Shown in pieces: positions 1 to 8,857 of a stretch of DNA of 64,000 nt (the first letter of the stretch is position 1; every line of letters starts with the position of its first letter). Source of the stretch: Paenibacillus sambharensis (GTDB lineage Bacteria; Bacillota; Bacilli; Paenibacillales; Paenibacillaceae). Location: positions 124,001 through 188,000 of the forward strand of contig NZ_QKRB01000053.1 in the NCBI RefSeq assembly GCF_003233845.1, given 5' to 3'. The notes below the pieces were generated by a model, which did not search any database, was not told where the DNA came from, and saw nothing but the letters and a program-made list of their open reading frames with translations. The translations under genes and the position numbers were made by a program.

Positions 1-447
1 AGCGTTCGGGTACGGGCCAAAATATTTACCCTTATCCTTCACGACACGGCGGGTAACCTCAAGCTTCGGGTGCGCTTCGTGCGTAATTTTGATATACGGG
101 AACGTCTTGTCGTCCTTCAGCAGCACATTGTACCGCGGATGGTACTGCTTGATCAGGTTGCACTCCAGAATGAGCGCCTCCATATTGCTTGAAGTAACGA
201 TATATTCAAAATCGCGAATCTCCGACACCAGCTTCTGGGTCTTCGCGTTATGGCTTCCGGTAAAATAAGAGCGGACGCGGTTCTTGAGCACCTTGGCCTT
301 GCCGACGTAAATGATCGTGCCCTCCGCATTCTTCATCAGGTAGCAGCCGGGCTGGTCAGGCAGCAGTGCAAGCTTGTTGTGAATCGTCTCCGATACACGC
401 CGCATCCCTTTGCCTGTTTCCCCGGCCGGTCTGTCGTTCTTGTTCAC
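1..447 (-). CDS. uvrC: UvrABC excinuclease subunit C, N-terminal part
   Basis: These are the first 149 codons of UvrC, the subunit that makes both incisions around bulky lesions in nucleotide excision repair; the rest lies beyond the left edge. The GIY-YIG nuclease fold is readable: [11 protein letters not shown], then [18 protein letters not shown], then the [17 protein letters not shown] helix typical of the family. The GTG start at 447 has purine-rich Shine-Dalgarno material (GGAGAAAGGGAGAGG) just upstream; an in-frame ATG at 405 is the alternative. A TACAAT -10-like element lies at 487-492 on the minus strand but has no convincing -35. Confidence 0.95.
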   Translation of the reverse strand, partial: MNKNDRPAGETGKGMRRVSETIHNKLALLPDQPGCYLMKNAEGTIIYVGKAKVLKNRVRSYFTGSHNAKTQKLVSEIRDFEYIVTSSNMEALILECNLIKQYHPRYNVLLKDDKTFPYIKITHEAHPKLEVTRRVVKDKGKYFGPYPNA

Positions 448-553
448 GGCCCTCTCCCTTTCTCCTGACCTAATCTCCCATCCTTTATTGTACCATAGAG
501 AGGGAGTTAATGAATTAAATCACACCTGCTTCCAACTTTTCATACCCGCCTTC

Positions 554-583
554 TTTACAAGTTGTCGTCCCGTTGGGTATACT
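554..583 (+). promoter_or_regulatory. Sigma-A promoter for the mini membrane protein gene
   Basis: TTTACA (554-559), 18-bp spacer, TATACT (578-583); each hexamer is one mismatch from consensus. It predicts a leader of about 80 nt before the gene at 673. Confidence 0.6.
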
Positions 584-672
584 AGTAAGAGTTGTTAACC
601 GGGCTGAGTGCAGCAGTGCTCCCGGGCATTTCCAGGCAGCGGACACTGTCTTATATGAAGGAGGATATGCAG

Positions 673-819
673 ATGGAGAATGTACAAGATCCGCGCGAGC
701 ATATTAACGAAGAGCCCAGACACGATTTCGCGGACGTTGCGAACGGCTTCGCAGGCATGTTTGGCTTCATGTTCGTCGTGTTTGCCGCAGCAGTTGTCAT
801 CAAGTATCTGATCTCTTAA
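673..819 (+). CDS. 48-aa single-pass membrane protein
   Basis: A 48-residue protein with a polar, acidic N-terminal half (MENVQDPREHINEEPRHDF) and a hydrophobic helix near the C-terminus (about residues 28-46, ending KYLIS). The start at 673 is chosen because AAGGAGG (658-664) lies 8 nt upstream; ATG at 667 is too close to it. It has its own promoter and a good terminator, so it looks like a real monocistronic gene. I do not recognise the family; short proteins like this are common in Paenibacillus and are usually annotated hypothetical. Function unknown. Confidence 0.75.
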   Translation: MENVQDPREHINEEPRHDFADVANGFAGMFGFMFVVFAAAVVIKYLIS

Positions 820-835
820 TCTACCACAACAATAT

Positions 836-872
836 GCCCCGTTTCGGCTTAACAGGCCGGACGGGGCTTTTT
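836..872 (+). terminator. Rho-independent terminator
   Basis: GCCCCGT ... ACGGGGC stem followed by TTTTT, 17 nt after the stop of the 48-aa membrane protein gene. Confidence 0.85.
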
Positions 873-958
873 CGTGCAGAATTTGGAGAGAGGTTTCTGT
901 TGACGCCGCCCTCTCCTTGTATAAGCCAGCGGTGGGTCAAAAGAAGCAATGAATCAGA

Positions 959-1915
959 TCAGTACAGCCCCCGCTTATTCTCTCCATTCACCCACACCTT
1001 GTCAACATACGGCCGGATGCGGTCCATCAGGCGCTGTCCCTTGTGGGCTTCATCGCCATCCTTGTTCGTGAAGCTGAAATGCCGCTCCAGTGCGTCCAGA
1101 TCATGGTTCGAGGTATAGAAGGTTGGCTTCCGGTTCATCCGGTAGTTCAAAATTGCACCCATGACATGATCCCTGGCCCAGGGATTCAGGTTCTCCGCCC
1201 CAATATCGTCGAAGACGAGCAGGTCGGTCTCCTTCATAATCTCAACCGTCTCGCGCAGCTTGGCCGGCTCATCCAGCATCGACTTCAAGTCTTCCACAAA
1301 CTCCGGCATATACACGATAACGCCGGAATAGCCCACCTTCGCAAGCTCGTGCAGCATGTAGCACATCAGGAATGTCTTGCCTGTCCCGAAATGGCCGACA
1401 AGGTATAGCCCCTTAGGCTGAAGTCCGCGCTCCTTGGTCTGCTTGATGTAGGAGAAGGTGCGTCCCACCGCCAGCATCCGCTCCGGGTCGGCATTCATGA
1501 TTTCATCCGCCGAATAACCGCGGTGCAGCGATGCTTCATCCACATAGAAGCTGCGCACCTTGCGCTTAATGGTCTGCTCATTCTGGCGGGCGATCAGCTT
1601 GCTGCATGGAGCCTTGCGGTCAATCAGCTTCAGGCCGCCCCCGCTGTCCACACATTCGAGCATCGTATAGTGGCCCTCAAAGTCGTTCGGGCAGCGGTCA
1701 AGGCCCGGACATTCCGCGCAGGCCCGCTGCTCCTTCACATAATGATAAACCCGGTTCAGATTGATCCGGTACTCCCGGGTATCCAGCTCAGGATGTCTGC
1801 TCCTGAACTGTCTGACAAGCGGCTCAGCCATCAGCTCTGTGTAGAGCCGGTCCGCATCCGCCTGCATGTTGCGGCCGCCAGGCCACTGCTTGAGCACTTC
1901 TCCGAGCGATTCCAT
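959..1915 (-). CDS. dnaI: Primosomal protein DnaI (helicase loader)
   Basis: DnaI is the AAA+ loader that places the replicative helicase DnaC on DNA during initiation and PriA-dependent restart in Firmicutes. At 318 aa it has the usual length. The N-terminal zinc-binding segment shows C66, C69, C75 and C88 (CAECPGLDRCPNDFEGH); the AAA+ core has Walker A GHFGTGKT (174-181) and Walker B LLVFDDIG (about 232-239). The ATG at 1915 follows a GGGGGGAA ribosome site. It lies 12 nt downstream of dnaB in the same direction, the usual dnaB-dnaI pair. Confidence 0.96.
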   Translation of the reverse strand: MESLGEVLKQWPGGRNMQADADRLYTELMAEPLVRQFRSRHPELDTREYRINLNRVYHYVKEQRACAECPGLDRCPNDFEGHYTMLECVDSGGGLKLIDRKAPCSKLIARQNEQTIKRKVRSFYVDEASLHRGYSADEIMNADPERMLAVGRTFSYIKQTKERGLQPKGLYLVGHFGTGKTFLMCYMLHELAKVGYSGVIVYMPEFVEDLKSMLDEPAKLRETVEIMKETDLLVFDDIGAENLNPWARDHVMGAILNYRMNRKPTFYTSNHDLDALERHFSFTNKDGDEAHKGQRLMDRIRPYVDKVWVNGENKRGLY

Positions 1916-1927
1916 TGCTGTTCCCCC

Positions 1928-3457
1928 CTAGCCTTGTCCGTCAAGCTCCTTGGCCAGCCGTCTGATCTCCTCAAGTTCTTCCTGGGAGAGCTTCTGGCCG
2001 GTCGTTCGCTTCTCAACAATCGGGATGGCAGGCTTCCTGCTTCCCCTGTTTCCGTTTCCTCTTGCACCGCCGTATGTGCGCGCCGGCGCCGGGCCCGCGC
2101 TGCCTGTTTCTGCTTCCTGCTTCTTCCGCAGCTCAATACGCCCCTGCTCACGCACATAGACGACTGCCTTCTCATACGTGTCAATCTGCTTGACCAGCAT
2201 GTTCGAAACCACAGCCTCGATGAATGTCTTGGTTACCCGCTGGGATTCATTCGTTCCAATCACATAATGGATCAGTACATTGATCACTGCGCCAGGCAGC
2301 TTGTAGCTAAGATCAATCCGCTCGAACAGCCTGTCGATCCATTCGGGAACCGCCCCCGGGAAGAAGCGCTGCAGGAAGCGGGTATACGGCTCATTGCGCA
2401 TCAGCATGTTGTACTGCGGGATATCACACCGGCCGCTTAGCTGCTCGGGCACAGGCAGATGAAATTCCTCCGTCACCCCGTGCTCCTCCGGTGCATCCTG
2501 ACCGGCTGCCTCTCCCTGCCCGGGCGCATAGCCTGACCGTGAGGCTGCAACACGCCGTTCCTCTTCCCGCTTCCGGTCCTGTCGGTACATCTGGGACGCC
2601 TTCTGCTGCAGCTCATCAAACATCAGACTGCCTGAAGATGAGAAGATGCCGTCTTCATCCAGAAGACGCGACATGTCGGCGGCGTTCAGTTCATATTTGT
2701 AGGCAACGTAATTGACCATTGCCAGCTTGTCCTCATCGCTTCTCAGCCGTTCCACGAATTGACGGTTAGCTGAATTTCGCGGGAACCGCATAATAATCTC
2801 TCCATAACGTATCCCGGCGCTAGCTGCTGCCGGTATTGCCGGCATCGCCGCCTGGCGTGCCGGAGCAACCTCGGTAAGCGCCTGCTCCAGCTCCCCGTCA
2901 ATCACATGTGCATTCAGCCGGAACAGCTCATCAAAGCGCAGTGAAATATTCTCCTTGCCAAGCTCAGCTTCGGCCAGCTCGTCCGGCTCAGGGGAATAGA
3001 ACTGCTCGCGCAGCGCAATGACCGCATACTTGCCGATCTTGTCCCGCAGAAATAGCGTCAGATGCTGATTAAGGAAAAACTCAGACGGAGACAACGGCTG
3101 CAGCAGCTCATATTCATACAGCACATCCTCACTGCCTGGAATATGCAGCCTGGACGACTGGAGCAGTCCGACTGCCTCCAGCTTCGACGCTTCATCCGCC
3201 AGCTTGCGTCTGCCCGTGTCATTCATCTCCAGCCCGAGACTAAGAAACAGCTTGCGCTGCGGCTCAAGCTGCGAGTATCCGGTCCGGCTCTCCGGCACCT
3301 GATGGTAGAGCAGCTGATACAAGCCCGCAGCTACAGCACCGACCATCGGCTGATAAATTTGGCTTATCACCTTGAAGTCAAGAACGCTTAGCGAAAAATC
3401 GCGAAAGGTGTAAAACCTATGATGTTCTGTATACTGGTGTACGTGATCAATTCGCAT
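1928..3457 (-). CDS. dnaB: Replication initiation and membrane attachment protein DnaB (DnaD family)
   Basis: This is the Bacillus-type DnaB, not the E. coli helicase. It acts with DnaD and DnaI in loading the helicase at oriC and at restart sites. The 509-aa protein starts with the family-typical FRDFSLSVLDFKVISQIYQPMVGAVAAGLYQLLYH and ends in DnaB/DnaD-like helical repeats around residues 330-450, followed by a basic, glycine- and arginine-rich linker (GGARGNGNRGSRKP). GGATGGAG precedes the ATG. It is the first gene of the dnaB-dnaI unit; nrdR, often found upstream in Bacillus, is absent here. Confidence 0.95.
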   Translation of the reverse strand: MRIDHVHQYTEHHRFYTFRDFSLSVLDFKVISQIYQPMVGAVAAGLYQLLYHQVPESRTGYSQLEPQRKLFLSLGLEMNDTGRRKLADEASKLEAVGLLQSSRLHIPGSEDVLYEYELLQPLSPSEFFLNQHLTLFLRDKIGKYAVIALREQFYSPEPDELAEAELGKENISLRFDELFRLNAHVIDGELEQALTEVAPARQAAMPAIPAAASAGIRYGEIIMRFPRNSANRQFVERLRSDEDKLAMVNYVAYKYELNAADMSRLLDEDGIFSSSGSLMFDELQQKASQMYRQDRKREEERRVAASRSGYAPGQGEAAGQDAPEEHGVTEEFHLPVPEQLSGRCDIPQYNMLMRNEPYTRFLQRFFPGAVPEWIDRLFERIDLSYKLPGAVINVLIHYVIGTNESQRVTKTFIEAVVSNMLVKQIDTYEKAVVYVREQGRIELRKKQEAETGSAGPAPARTYGGARGNGNRGSRKPAIPIVEKRTTGQKLSQEELEEIRRLAKELDGQG

Positions 3458-3601
3458 CGTTTAACTCCATCCATATTCGGACCTGTCCAGCCGAAAGTGC
3501 AGCGTTTCGGGCCCACTTCTTACTCATTCGGACTAGTCTTCTAGCATACTTTCTATCATTCTAACACAAAACCGAGAGCTGTTGGATGAGAAAACATTGA
3601 A

Positions 3602-3630
3602 AGCGGCGTTCCGCCGTAGCGGACGCCGCT
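3602..3630 (-). terminator. Probable terminator of the alpha/beta hydrolase gene
   Basis: Inverted repeat AGCGGCGT(T)CCGC / GCGGACGCCGCT. On the minus strand it is followed by a broken T tract (TTCAATGTTTT). It lies between the hydrolase stop and dnaB. Confidence 0.5.
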
Positions 3631-3699
3631 GCTGTATGACCATCGCTTACAGTTGCTTAGGTTTTGTCGAAAAATAACACGAGAGAGCCGCAGCCTGGA

Positions 3700-4569
3700 T
3701 CAGCGCCAGGCCAGATCATTCTCGGTAATAATCCCCTGCTCGGTGAGCGCTAGATTCAGTTCTTCCCGTTCCGCATACGTATCGGCCAATTCACGATCCT
3801 CATGCTTGGCGATCCACTGCCGGATTGTAAAGCATACCTTGTCCGGCACATGCGTCGGAAGCTGATGATCCGCTCCTTTAATGGCATACAGCTCGGAAAC
3901 CGCGAGCAGCTCATCCATTTCGCGAGCGTACTTGATGAAGGTTTCGTCCTTCTCCCCGCACAGGAGCAGCATTGGACTTGCGATCGCGCGCAGCCTGCTC
4001 TTGCAGGAATAGTTCAGACACACATTAGCATATTCACGGAAGCTGACGTTGTTCCCCGCCATCCCTTCCTTATGCAGCACATGGAAGGTCGTCCGGCTGT
4101 CGGCATTGCCCATGGCCAGCGGCACGACAATCGCTTCCTTCGCCTTGAGCCGGCTGCTGAGATCGGCAGCCTTCATGATACGGCGGTTGCGGCGGTCTCG
4201 AACCTCCGATGTGCCGGACAGCAGAATGCCGCCCTTGAACCGGTCCGGATGGGTGATCAATGACTCAAGCACCGGCATCGAGCCCATTGAGTAGCCGCAG
4301 ATATAAGCTTCGTCAATTTCCAGATTATCCATAACCTGCTTGATATCCTCGACAATCAAGGGCATCGTCAGCTTCACATTGCCTGGCTCGCTATGGCCGT
4401 GGCCCCTTACATCAATCGTTACCAGCCGGTGGTCATTGGCCAGATTATTGCGGACGTAGTTGTAGATTCGCCCGCCCAGGAAAGGCGGATGGATCAGCAC
4501 GACGGCCGGACCGTCATCGCCATCGACATGATAATGAATATGGGTTCCATTGACATGAAAATGCGGCAT
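3700..4569 (-). CDS. Alpha/beta hydrolase
   Basis: A 289-aa alpha/beta-fold hydrolase. The nucleophile elbow is GYSMGS (Ser in G-x-S-x-G), the oxyanion-side motif VLIHPPFLGG lies near residue 25, the acid is the Asp of LLLCGEKDETF and the histidine is in KGADHQLPTHVP. The domain ends near residue 260; the last 30 residues are a charged extension (ERELADTYAEREELNLALTEQ-type). A GAGGTG site precedes the ATG. Substrate cannot be read from the sequence; the family includes esterases, lactonases and C-C hydrolases. It appears to be transcribed alone or after yuiB, 65 nt upstream. Confidence 0.88.
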   Translation of the reverse strand: MPHFHVNGTHIHYHVDGDDGPAVVLIHPPFLGGRIYNYVRNNLANDHRLVTIDVRGHGHSEPGNVKLTMPLIVEDIKQVMDNLEIDEAYICGYSMGSMPVLESLITHPDRFKGGILLSGTSEVRDRRNRRIMKAADLSSRLKAKEAIVVPLAMGNADSRTTFHVLHKEGMAGNNVSFREYANVCLNYSCKSRLRAIASPMLLLCGEKDETFIKYAREMDELLAVSELYAIKGADHQLPTHVPDKVCFTIRQWIAKHEDRELADTYAEREELNLALTEQGIITENDLAWR

Positions 4570-4634
4570 CGCACAACACCTCGGCAGTCGTATTTATTCC
4601 GCCTTAGTATGGCCATCCCGCTGGAGAACAACTA

Positions 4635-4922
4635 TTAGAACATTTTGTAACCGCCGCGCCGCAGTGACCGGATCGCTGTGCCGCTTATATATGCACCAGC
4701 CAAAGCCGTAATGGCAGGCAGGTAATCGACAATCGTGTAAGCCCCCATGTTCTGGGCAAAGTTCATGCTGTCATCCCAGGTATAATAGATGCCCAGCGGC
4801 AGGAGAACAATCAGATAAAGATAAATCGGAAACCACGTTGTCTTCATCAGCATGTTCAATATAAACCCAATGCCGAACATCATGACGAAGAAGAGCATCA
4901 TGGCCACAATAATCTGAAGCAT
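4635..4922 (-). CDS. yuiB: YuiB-like small membrane protein
   Basis: A 95-aa hydrophobic protein with about three membrane segments (residues 3-22, 30-48, 66-84) and a short basic tail (RSLRRGGYKMF). It matches my memory of YuiB, which in Bacillus lies near the yum genes, as here. Function unknown. It is divergent from hemQ, with back-to-back promoters in the 200-bp gap. Confidence 0.7.
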   Translation of the reverse strand: MLQIIVAMMLFFVMMFGIGFILNMLMKTTWFPIYLYLIVLLPLGIYYTWDDSMNFAQNMGAYTIVDYLPAITALAGAYISGTAIRSLRRGGYKMF

Positions 4923-4972
4923 TGCAAGTAAACCCCTTTCCCCTCAAGGAAGCAAATCATACTTTTATCTGT

Positions 4973-5001
4973 AGTTTAGTAGAAGGTCATGCGGAAGTCA
5001 A
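4973..5001 (-). promoter_or_regulatory. Sigma-A promoter for yuiB
   Basis: On the minus strand TTGACT (5001-4996), 17-bp spacer, TAAACT (4978-4973); about 50 nt upstream of the yuiB ATG. Confidence 0.6.
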
Positions 5002-5046
5002 TTTTGATTTGCCGCCAGAGTGTGCTAACTGTCACAAGTCGTACAT

Positions 5047-5075
5047 TTGCTACAGGAAATTCGGTAAGGTACAAT
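5047..5075 (+). promoter_or_regulatory. Sigma-A promoter for hemQ
   Basis: TTGCTA (5047-5052), exactly 17 bp, TACAAT (5070-5075); 51 nt before the hemQ start. Confidence 0.65.
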
Positions 5076-5126
5076 AATAGCAACCAAATCAAGCAATAAA
5101 ATTTACATATAAGGAGCGATTTATAA

Positions 5127-5873
5127 ATGAGCGAAGCAGCACAGACATTGGAAGGCTGGTTCTCCCTGCATGATTTCCGCACGATTGACTGGGAAGCGTG
5201 GAAGCAGGCCGATGAGGCGACACGCCGCCAGGCGGAAGAGGACCTTCAGAGCTTCCTGAAGCAGTGGTCCGCCCTGGAAGCGGACAAGAAGGGAAGCACA
5301 GCGGTATACAGCATTGTGGGCCAGAAGGCGGACTTTGTGTTCATGCACCTGCGTGAAACACTGGAAGAGCTGAATGAGCTTGAGATCGCCTTCAACAAAT
5401 CGGCATTCGCCCAATTCACCTACCCTGCTCATTCCTACGTCAGTGTAGTAGAGCTGAGCAACTACATGGGCCAGCCGGGCAGCGACCCGATGGAGAACCC
5501 TGAGGTTGTCGCCCGTCTCAAGCCTGTCCTGCCAAAGGCGGCACATATCTGCTTCTATCCGATGAACAAGCGCCGTGCAGGAAGCGACAATTGGTACATG
5601 CTGAGCATGGATGACCGCCGCACTATGATGCGCAGCCACGGTATGATTGGCCGCCAGTACGCAGGCAAGGTCAAGCAGATTATTACCGGCTCTGTAGGCT
5701 TCGACAACTGGGAATGGGGTGTAACGCTGTTCGCGGATGACGCCCTTCAATTCAAGAAGCTTGTATACGAGATGCGTTTCGATGAAGTCAGCGCACGCTA
5801 TGGAGACTTTGGCGATTTCTACATTGGCAACCTGCTGACAGCAGAGAAGTTCTCCTCGATGCTGAAGCTGTAA
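5127..5873 (+). CDS. hemQ: Coproheme decarboxylase HemQ
   Basis: HemQ does the last step of the coproporphyrin-dependent heme pathway of Gram-positive bacteria: peroxide-driven decarboxylation of coproheme to protoheme in the cytoplasm. The 248-aa length fits the chlorite-dismutase-like family. The conserved CFYPMNKRR block supplies Tyr144 (radical/catalytic) and Lys148, and [12 protein letters not shown] supplies His171, the proximal heme ligand. AAGGAG lies 12 nt before the ATG. It stands alone between its own promoter and a bidirectional terminator. Heme A and heme O synthase genes (ctaA, ctaB) are elsewhere in the window. Confidence 0.95.
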   Translation: MSEAAQTLEGWFSLHDFRTIDWEAWKQADEATRRQAEEDLQSFLKQWSALEADKKGSTAVYSIVGQKADFVFMHLRETLEELNELEIAFNKSAFAQFTYPAHSYVSVVELSNYMGQPGSDPMENPEVVARLKPVLPKAAHICFYPMNKRRAGSDNWYMLSMDDRRTMMRSHGMIGRQYAGKVKQIITGSVGFDNWEWGVTLFADDALQFKKLVYEMRFDEVSARYGDFGDFYIGNLLTAEKFSSMLKL

Positions 5874-5892
5874 AACAATCTATCAAAAAACA

Positions 5893-5919
5893 GGCCGACC
5901 AGGTACAACCTGGTCGGCC
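5893..5919. terminator. Bidirectional terminator between hemQ and the yumB operon
   Basis: Perfect stem GGCCGACCAGG / CCTGGTCGGCC with a 5-nt loop. It is followed by CTTTATATT on the plus strand and by TGTTTTTTG on the minus strand, so it can stop both convergent units. Confidence 0.9.
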
Positions 5920-5936
5920 CTTTATATTACATGCAG

Positions 5937-6218
5937 TTATTCATCCTCGTCTTCGTCCTCGTCATCGCCGGATGCATCTACTGCTGCCTGGCGCTTGGAC
6001 GCCAGATATTCCTCAGTCGCCCGGTCACGGGCACGGCCCTTATCCTTCAGCCGCTCGATCGCCGGCATAATGAGCAGATCTACTTCCTTCTGCACCGTAT
6101 AAGCCAGGTCATGCCGGCTTTGCGACTCCAGGAACGAACCAACCTCCATTAAGGCATTATACCGGTCGAGCTCATCCCGCGTCAGCAAGCCGCGTACCTG
6201 GACGCTGCAGTGGCGCAT
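5937..6218 (-). CDS. Acidic-tailed small protein coupled to yumB
   Basis: A 93-aa soluble protein beginning MRHCSVQVRGLLTRDELDRY and ending in an almost purely acidic tail (DDEDEDEDE). The middle is helical and charged (HDLAYTVQKEVDLLIMPAIERLKDKGRARDR-type). The ATG at 6218 shares its A with the TAA of yumB (TAATG), so translation is probably coupled. A longer reading frame reaches 6302 but would lie inside yumB and lacks a ribosome site. I do not recognise the family. Its position suggests a link to the NADH dehydrogenase, but nothing in the sequence shows what it does. Confidence 0.75.
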   Translation of the reverse strand: MRHCSVQVRGLLTRDELDRYNALMEVGSFLESQSRHDLAYTVQKEVDLLIMPAIERLKDKGRARDRATEEYLASKRQAAVDASGDDEDEDEDE

Positions 6219-7411
6219 TAGAATATTTTCCCTTTGCGCAGAACGAGCGGAATACCACCGATGATGAACAGGTAACGCAGGTCGATCAGCTTTTTGAGCC
6301 AAGCGGCTACACGGCCTTTGTATTTCTTGCCGAATGCGATTCCGATCGCTTCACCTTTACCAAGCGATGCTACTGTACCCTTGTTGCTGAATTCAAATTT
6401 CTTCAGCGGCTGGTTGCGGATAGATCCCACCAGGTTCTGCGCACAGACAACACCCTGCTGCATGGCAATCTGGGCAGTCGGCGGATAAGGACGGCCTTCC
6501 TCGTTGAACATCAGGGAGTTATCGCCGATGACATAGATGTTCTCATGGCCCGGTGCACGGAGGAACTCATCTACCTTCACGCGTCCGCGCATTGTCTCGA
6601 AGCCAGCTTCCTCGATCAGACGGTTGCCGCGGATACCGCCGGTCCAAATCACCGTCTTCGACTTGATCTCTTCGCCCTCGCCGACGATAACGCCGTCAGC
6701 TGTACATTCCTTGATCGCCGTACCAATGCGGAAGGTCACGCCCTTGTTCTTGAGCACGTCCATTGCATATTCAACCAGCTCCGGATCGAAGCCCGGAAGT
6801 GCGGTTGGCGCAGCCTCAACGTTGTAAATCTTGACAAGCTGCGGATCCACATCATATTCCTTGCAGAGCTCAGGAATACGGTCAGCAAGCTCGCCGATAA
6901 ATTCAATACCCGTAAAGCCCGCGCCGCCAACGACGAACGTAAGGTAATCCGTGCGATGCGGTTCACGCTTGTACTTCGCGAATTGGTAATGAATATGCTC
7001 ACGAATCAGCCGGACGGAATTAATGCTCCGGATGTTCATCGCATGCTCGACCATACCCGGAATTCCGAATGTTTCCGGCTCGCCGCCTACACCAATAACC
7101 AGATAATCATAAGACAGCGTGCCATCTTCCAAGATAACCTTCTTGTCCTGTGGACGAATCTGAACGACTGTTGATTTTACGAAATCGATCTTGAATTCAT
7201 CAATCAGCTTCGAAATGCTGACCCGCGCATTCTCCGGGCTGTCCGTACCGGCAGCCGGCATATGCAGATGGGTGGTAATGTAATGGTAGTCATGTTTATT
7301 TACCAGCGTAACGTCCGCTTCATTATAATTCAACTGCTTCTGCAAACGCAGCGCAGTCAAAACGCCTCCGTACCCTGCGCCGAGAATAACGATCTTAGGT
7401 ATATTGCTCAT
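6218..7411 (-). CDS. yumB: Type II NADH dehydrogenase (YumB/Ndh)
   Basis: A 397-aa single-subunit, non-proton-pumping NADH:menaquinone oxidoreductase working on the inner face of the membrane. The FAD-binding GAGYGG motif is at residues 11-16, the NADH-binding GGAGFTGIE at 162-170, and the second FAD motif YVIGDN near residue 300. An amphipathic C-terminus (AAWLKKLIDLRYLFIIGGIPLVLRKG) is the expected membrane anchor. The ATG at 7411 is preferred over the frame start at 7462 because GGAAGGGA lies just upstream and MSNIPKIVILGAG is the family start. A near-perfect Rex operator lies 33 nt upstream, predicting redox control. Confidence 0.94.
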   Translation of the reverse strand: MSNIPKIVILGAGYGGVLTALRLQKQLNYNEADVTLVNKHDYHYITTHLHMPAAGTDSPENARVSISKLIDEFKIDFVKSTVVQIRPQDKKVILEDGTLSYDYLVIGVGGEPETFGIPGMVEHAMNIRSINSVRLIREHIHYQFAKYKREPHRTDYLTFVVGGAGFTGIEFIGELADRIPELCKEYDVDPQLVKIYNVEAAPTALPGFDPELVEYAMDVLKNKGVTFRIGTAIKECTADGVIVGEGEEIKSKTVIWTGGIRGNRLIEEAGFETMRGRVKVDEFLRAPGHENIYVIGDNSLMFNEEGRPYPPTAQIAMQQGVVCAQNLVGSIRNQPLKKFEFSNKGTVASLGKGEAIGIAFGKKYKGRVAAWLKKLIDLRYLFIIGGIPLVLRKGKIF

Positions 7412-7443
7412 GTTTGGTATCCCTTCCAATCCTTTTCTGTTTG

Positions 7444-7463
7444 TTTGTGAAAAATTACACAAA
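7444..7463 (-). promoter_or_regulatory. Rex (NADH/NAD+) operator upstream of yumB
   Basis: TTTGTGAAAAATTACACAAA. Its inner 18 bp match the Rex consensus TTGTGAA-N4-TTCACAA at all but one position, with the TTTGTG/CACAAA arms a perfect dyad. I could not find a convincing -35/-10 pair for yumB beside it. Confidence 0.75.
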
Positions 7464-7646
7464 CTAAGCTAAAAAATAGTATTAGTCTTAGATTGCGCCG
7501 TCCGCCTTCGCTTTATGAATGGTCTTCATCAAAGGTGATGGACATCATAGCTCACGAAATATACATTGAAAATGATATAAGTTTTTCACAAAAAGTTCAA
7601 GAGCAAAATATACGAAAATGTTTAGGATTCCATACAAAAAAGCTAT

Positions 7647-7675
7647 TTCAAAGTGTTTTCCATGATGGGTATAAT
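7647..7675 (+). promoter_or_regulatory. Sigma-A promoter for yumC
   Basis: TTCAAA (7647-7652), 17-bp spacer, perfect TATAAT (7670-7675); 38 nt before the yumC ATG. Confidence 0.6.
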
Positions 7676-7713
7676 AAGAAGGATTGTTAATCTGTAGTTG
7701 GAGGTGCACGAAG

Positions 7714-8712
7714 ATGAACAGCACATCAGAACAGCAGGTCACTGATATTATCATCATTGGCGGAGGGCCAGCAGGCATGTTTGCTGCATTTTACGGCGGA
7801 ATGCGCCAGGCTTCCGTCAAGATTATTGAGAGCATGCCGCAGCTCGGGGGACAGCTCGCCGCTTTGTATCCGGAGAAGTATATTTACGATGTCGCCGGCT
7901 TTCCCAAGGTGACTGCACAGGAGCTTGTCAACCAGCTGCATGCGCAGATGGACCATTTCAAGCCGGAGGTTTGTCTCGAAGAGAAGGTAATCGATGTCGT
8001 CAAGAAGGATGAGCGGCTCTTCGAGGTTGTAACGGACAAGACAGTACATATGGCCAAGGCCGTTATAATTACGGCAGGTGTAGGCGCGTTTGAGCCCCGC
8101 CGGCTGGAGCTGCCGGAGGCGGCCGCATTCGAGAAGACGAACCTCTATTATTTTGTCAGCGACCTCCAGCAGTTTAAGGACCAGCATGTACTGATCAGCG
8201 GCGGCGGCGATTCCGCAGTCGACTGGGCCCTTATGCTAGAGCCGATTGCTGCCAGCGTTACCCTGATTCACCGCCGGGATAAATTCAGAGCTCACGAGCA
8301 CAGTGTAGAGAACCTGATGAACTCATCGGTTAAGGTAGTAACGCCTACCGAGATCATCAAGCTTGAAGGAAATGATCAGATCAGCCAAGTCATAATCCAG
8401 GACGTGAAGACGAAGGAAACGTCCACGATTGATGTAGACGCTGTCATCGTCAATTTCGGCTTCGTCTCGTCGCTCGGACCAATTGCCGACTGGGGCATCG
8501 AAATTGAGAGCGGCTCGATCGTTGTAGATTCGCGCATGGAAACTACCGTTCCCGGGATCTTTGCAGCAGGCGATATTACGACCTATCCTGGTAAATTAAA
8601 GCTGATTGCCGTGGGCTTCGGTGAAGCACCGACAGCTATCAATAATGCCAAGGTGTACATTGATCCAACCGCCAAGCTTTCACCGGGACACAGCAGCAAT
8701 ATGAAGCTGTAG
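7714..8712 (+). CDS. yumC: Ferredoxin/flavodoxin-NADP+ reductase, YumC type
   Basis: A 332-aa thioredoxin-reductase-like flavoprotein without a CxxC redox pair, the YumC class of ferredoxin:NADP+ oxidoreductase. FAD-binding [16 protein letters not shown] lies at residues 14-29, the NADPH-binding [15 protein letters not shown] near residue 155, and the [19 protein letters not shown] flavin-site motif near 285-305. The C-terminal [16 protein letters not shown] is also typical. The ATG at 7714 has GGAGGTG 7 nt upstream; an upstream in-frame start at 7684 lacks one. It supplies reducing power to ferredoxin- or flavodoxin-dependent enzymes. It diverges from the Rex-controlled yumB. Confidence 0.93.
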   Translation: MNSTSEQQVTDIIIIGGGPAGMFAAFYGGMRQASVKIIESMPQLGGQLAALYPEKYIYDVAGFPKVTAQELVNQLHAQMDHFKPEVCLEEKVIDVVKKDERLFEVVTDKTVHMAKAVIITAGVGAFEPRRLELPEAAAFEKTNLYYFVSDLQQFKDQHVLISGGGDSAVDWALMLEPIAASVTLIHRRDKFRAHEHSVENLMNSSVKVVTPTEIIKLEGNDQISQVIIQDVKTKETSTIDVDAVIVNFGFVSSLGPIADWGIEIESGSIVVDSRMETTVPGIFAAGDITTYPGKLKLIAVGFGEAPTAINNAKVYIDPTAKLSPGHSSNMKL

Positions 8713-8857
8713 TTTCTGCAGGCTGGCTGCTGCGGGTCTTAAGAAGACAATATTTTTATGAAATAAGGGTATCCTAGCTTTGGCGATTACACGATCAGGC
8801 AGCGCGCACCCGTGTGATACACGAAGCCGCTTCCGGCCAAAGGAGGGTACCCTTGTC

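Noticed and set aside
1523-2440. 305-codon plus-strand frame opposite dnaI and dnaB
   Set aside because: It is a GC-driven shadow of two well-recognised genes.
5937-6302. 121-aa version of the acidic-tailed protein
   Set aside because: The extra 28 residues lie inside yumB without a ribosome site; the TAATG start at 6218 is better.
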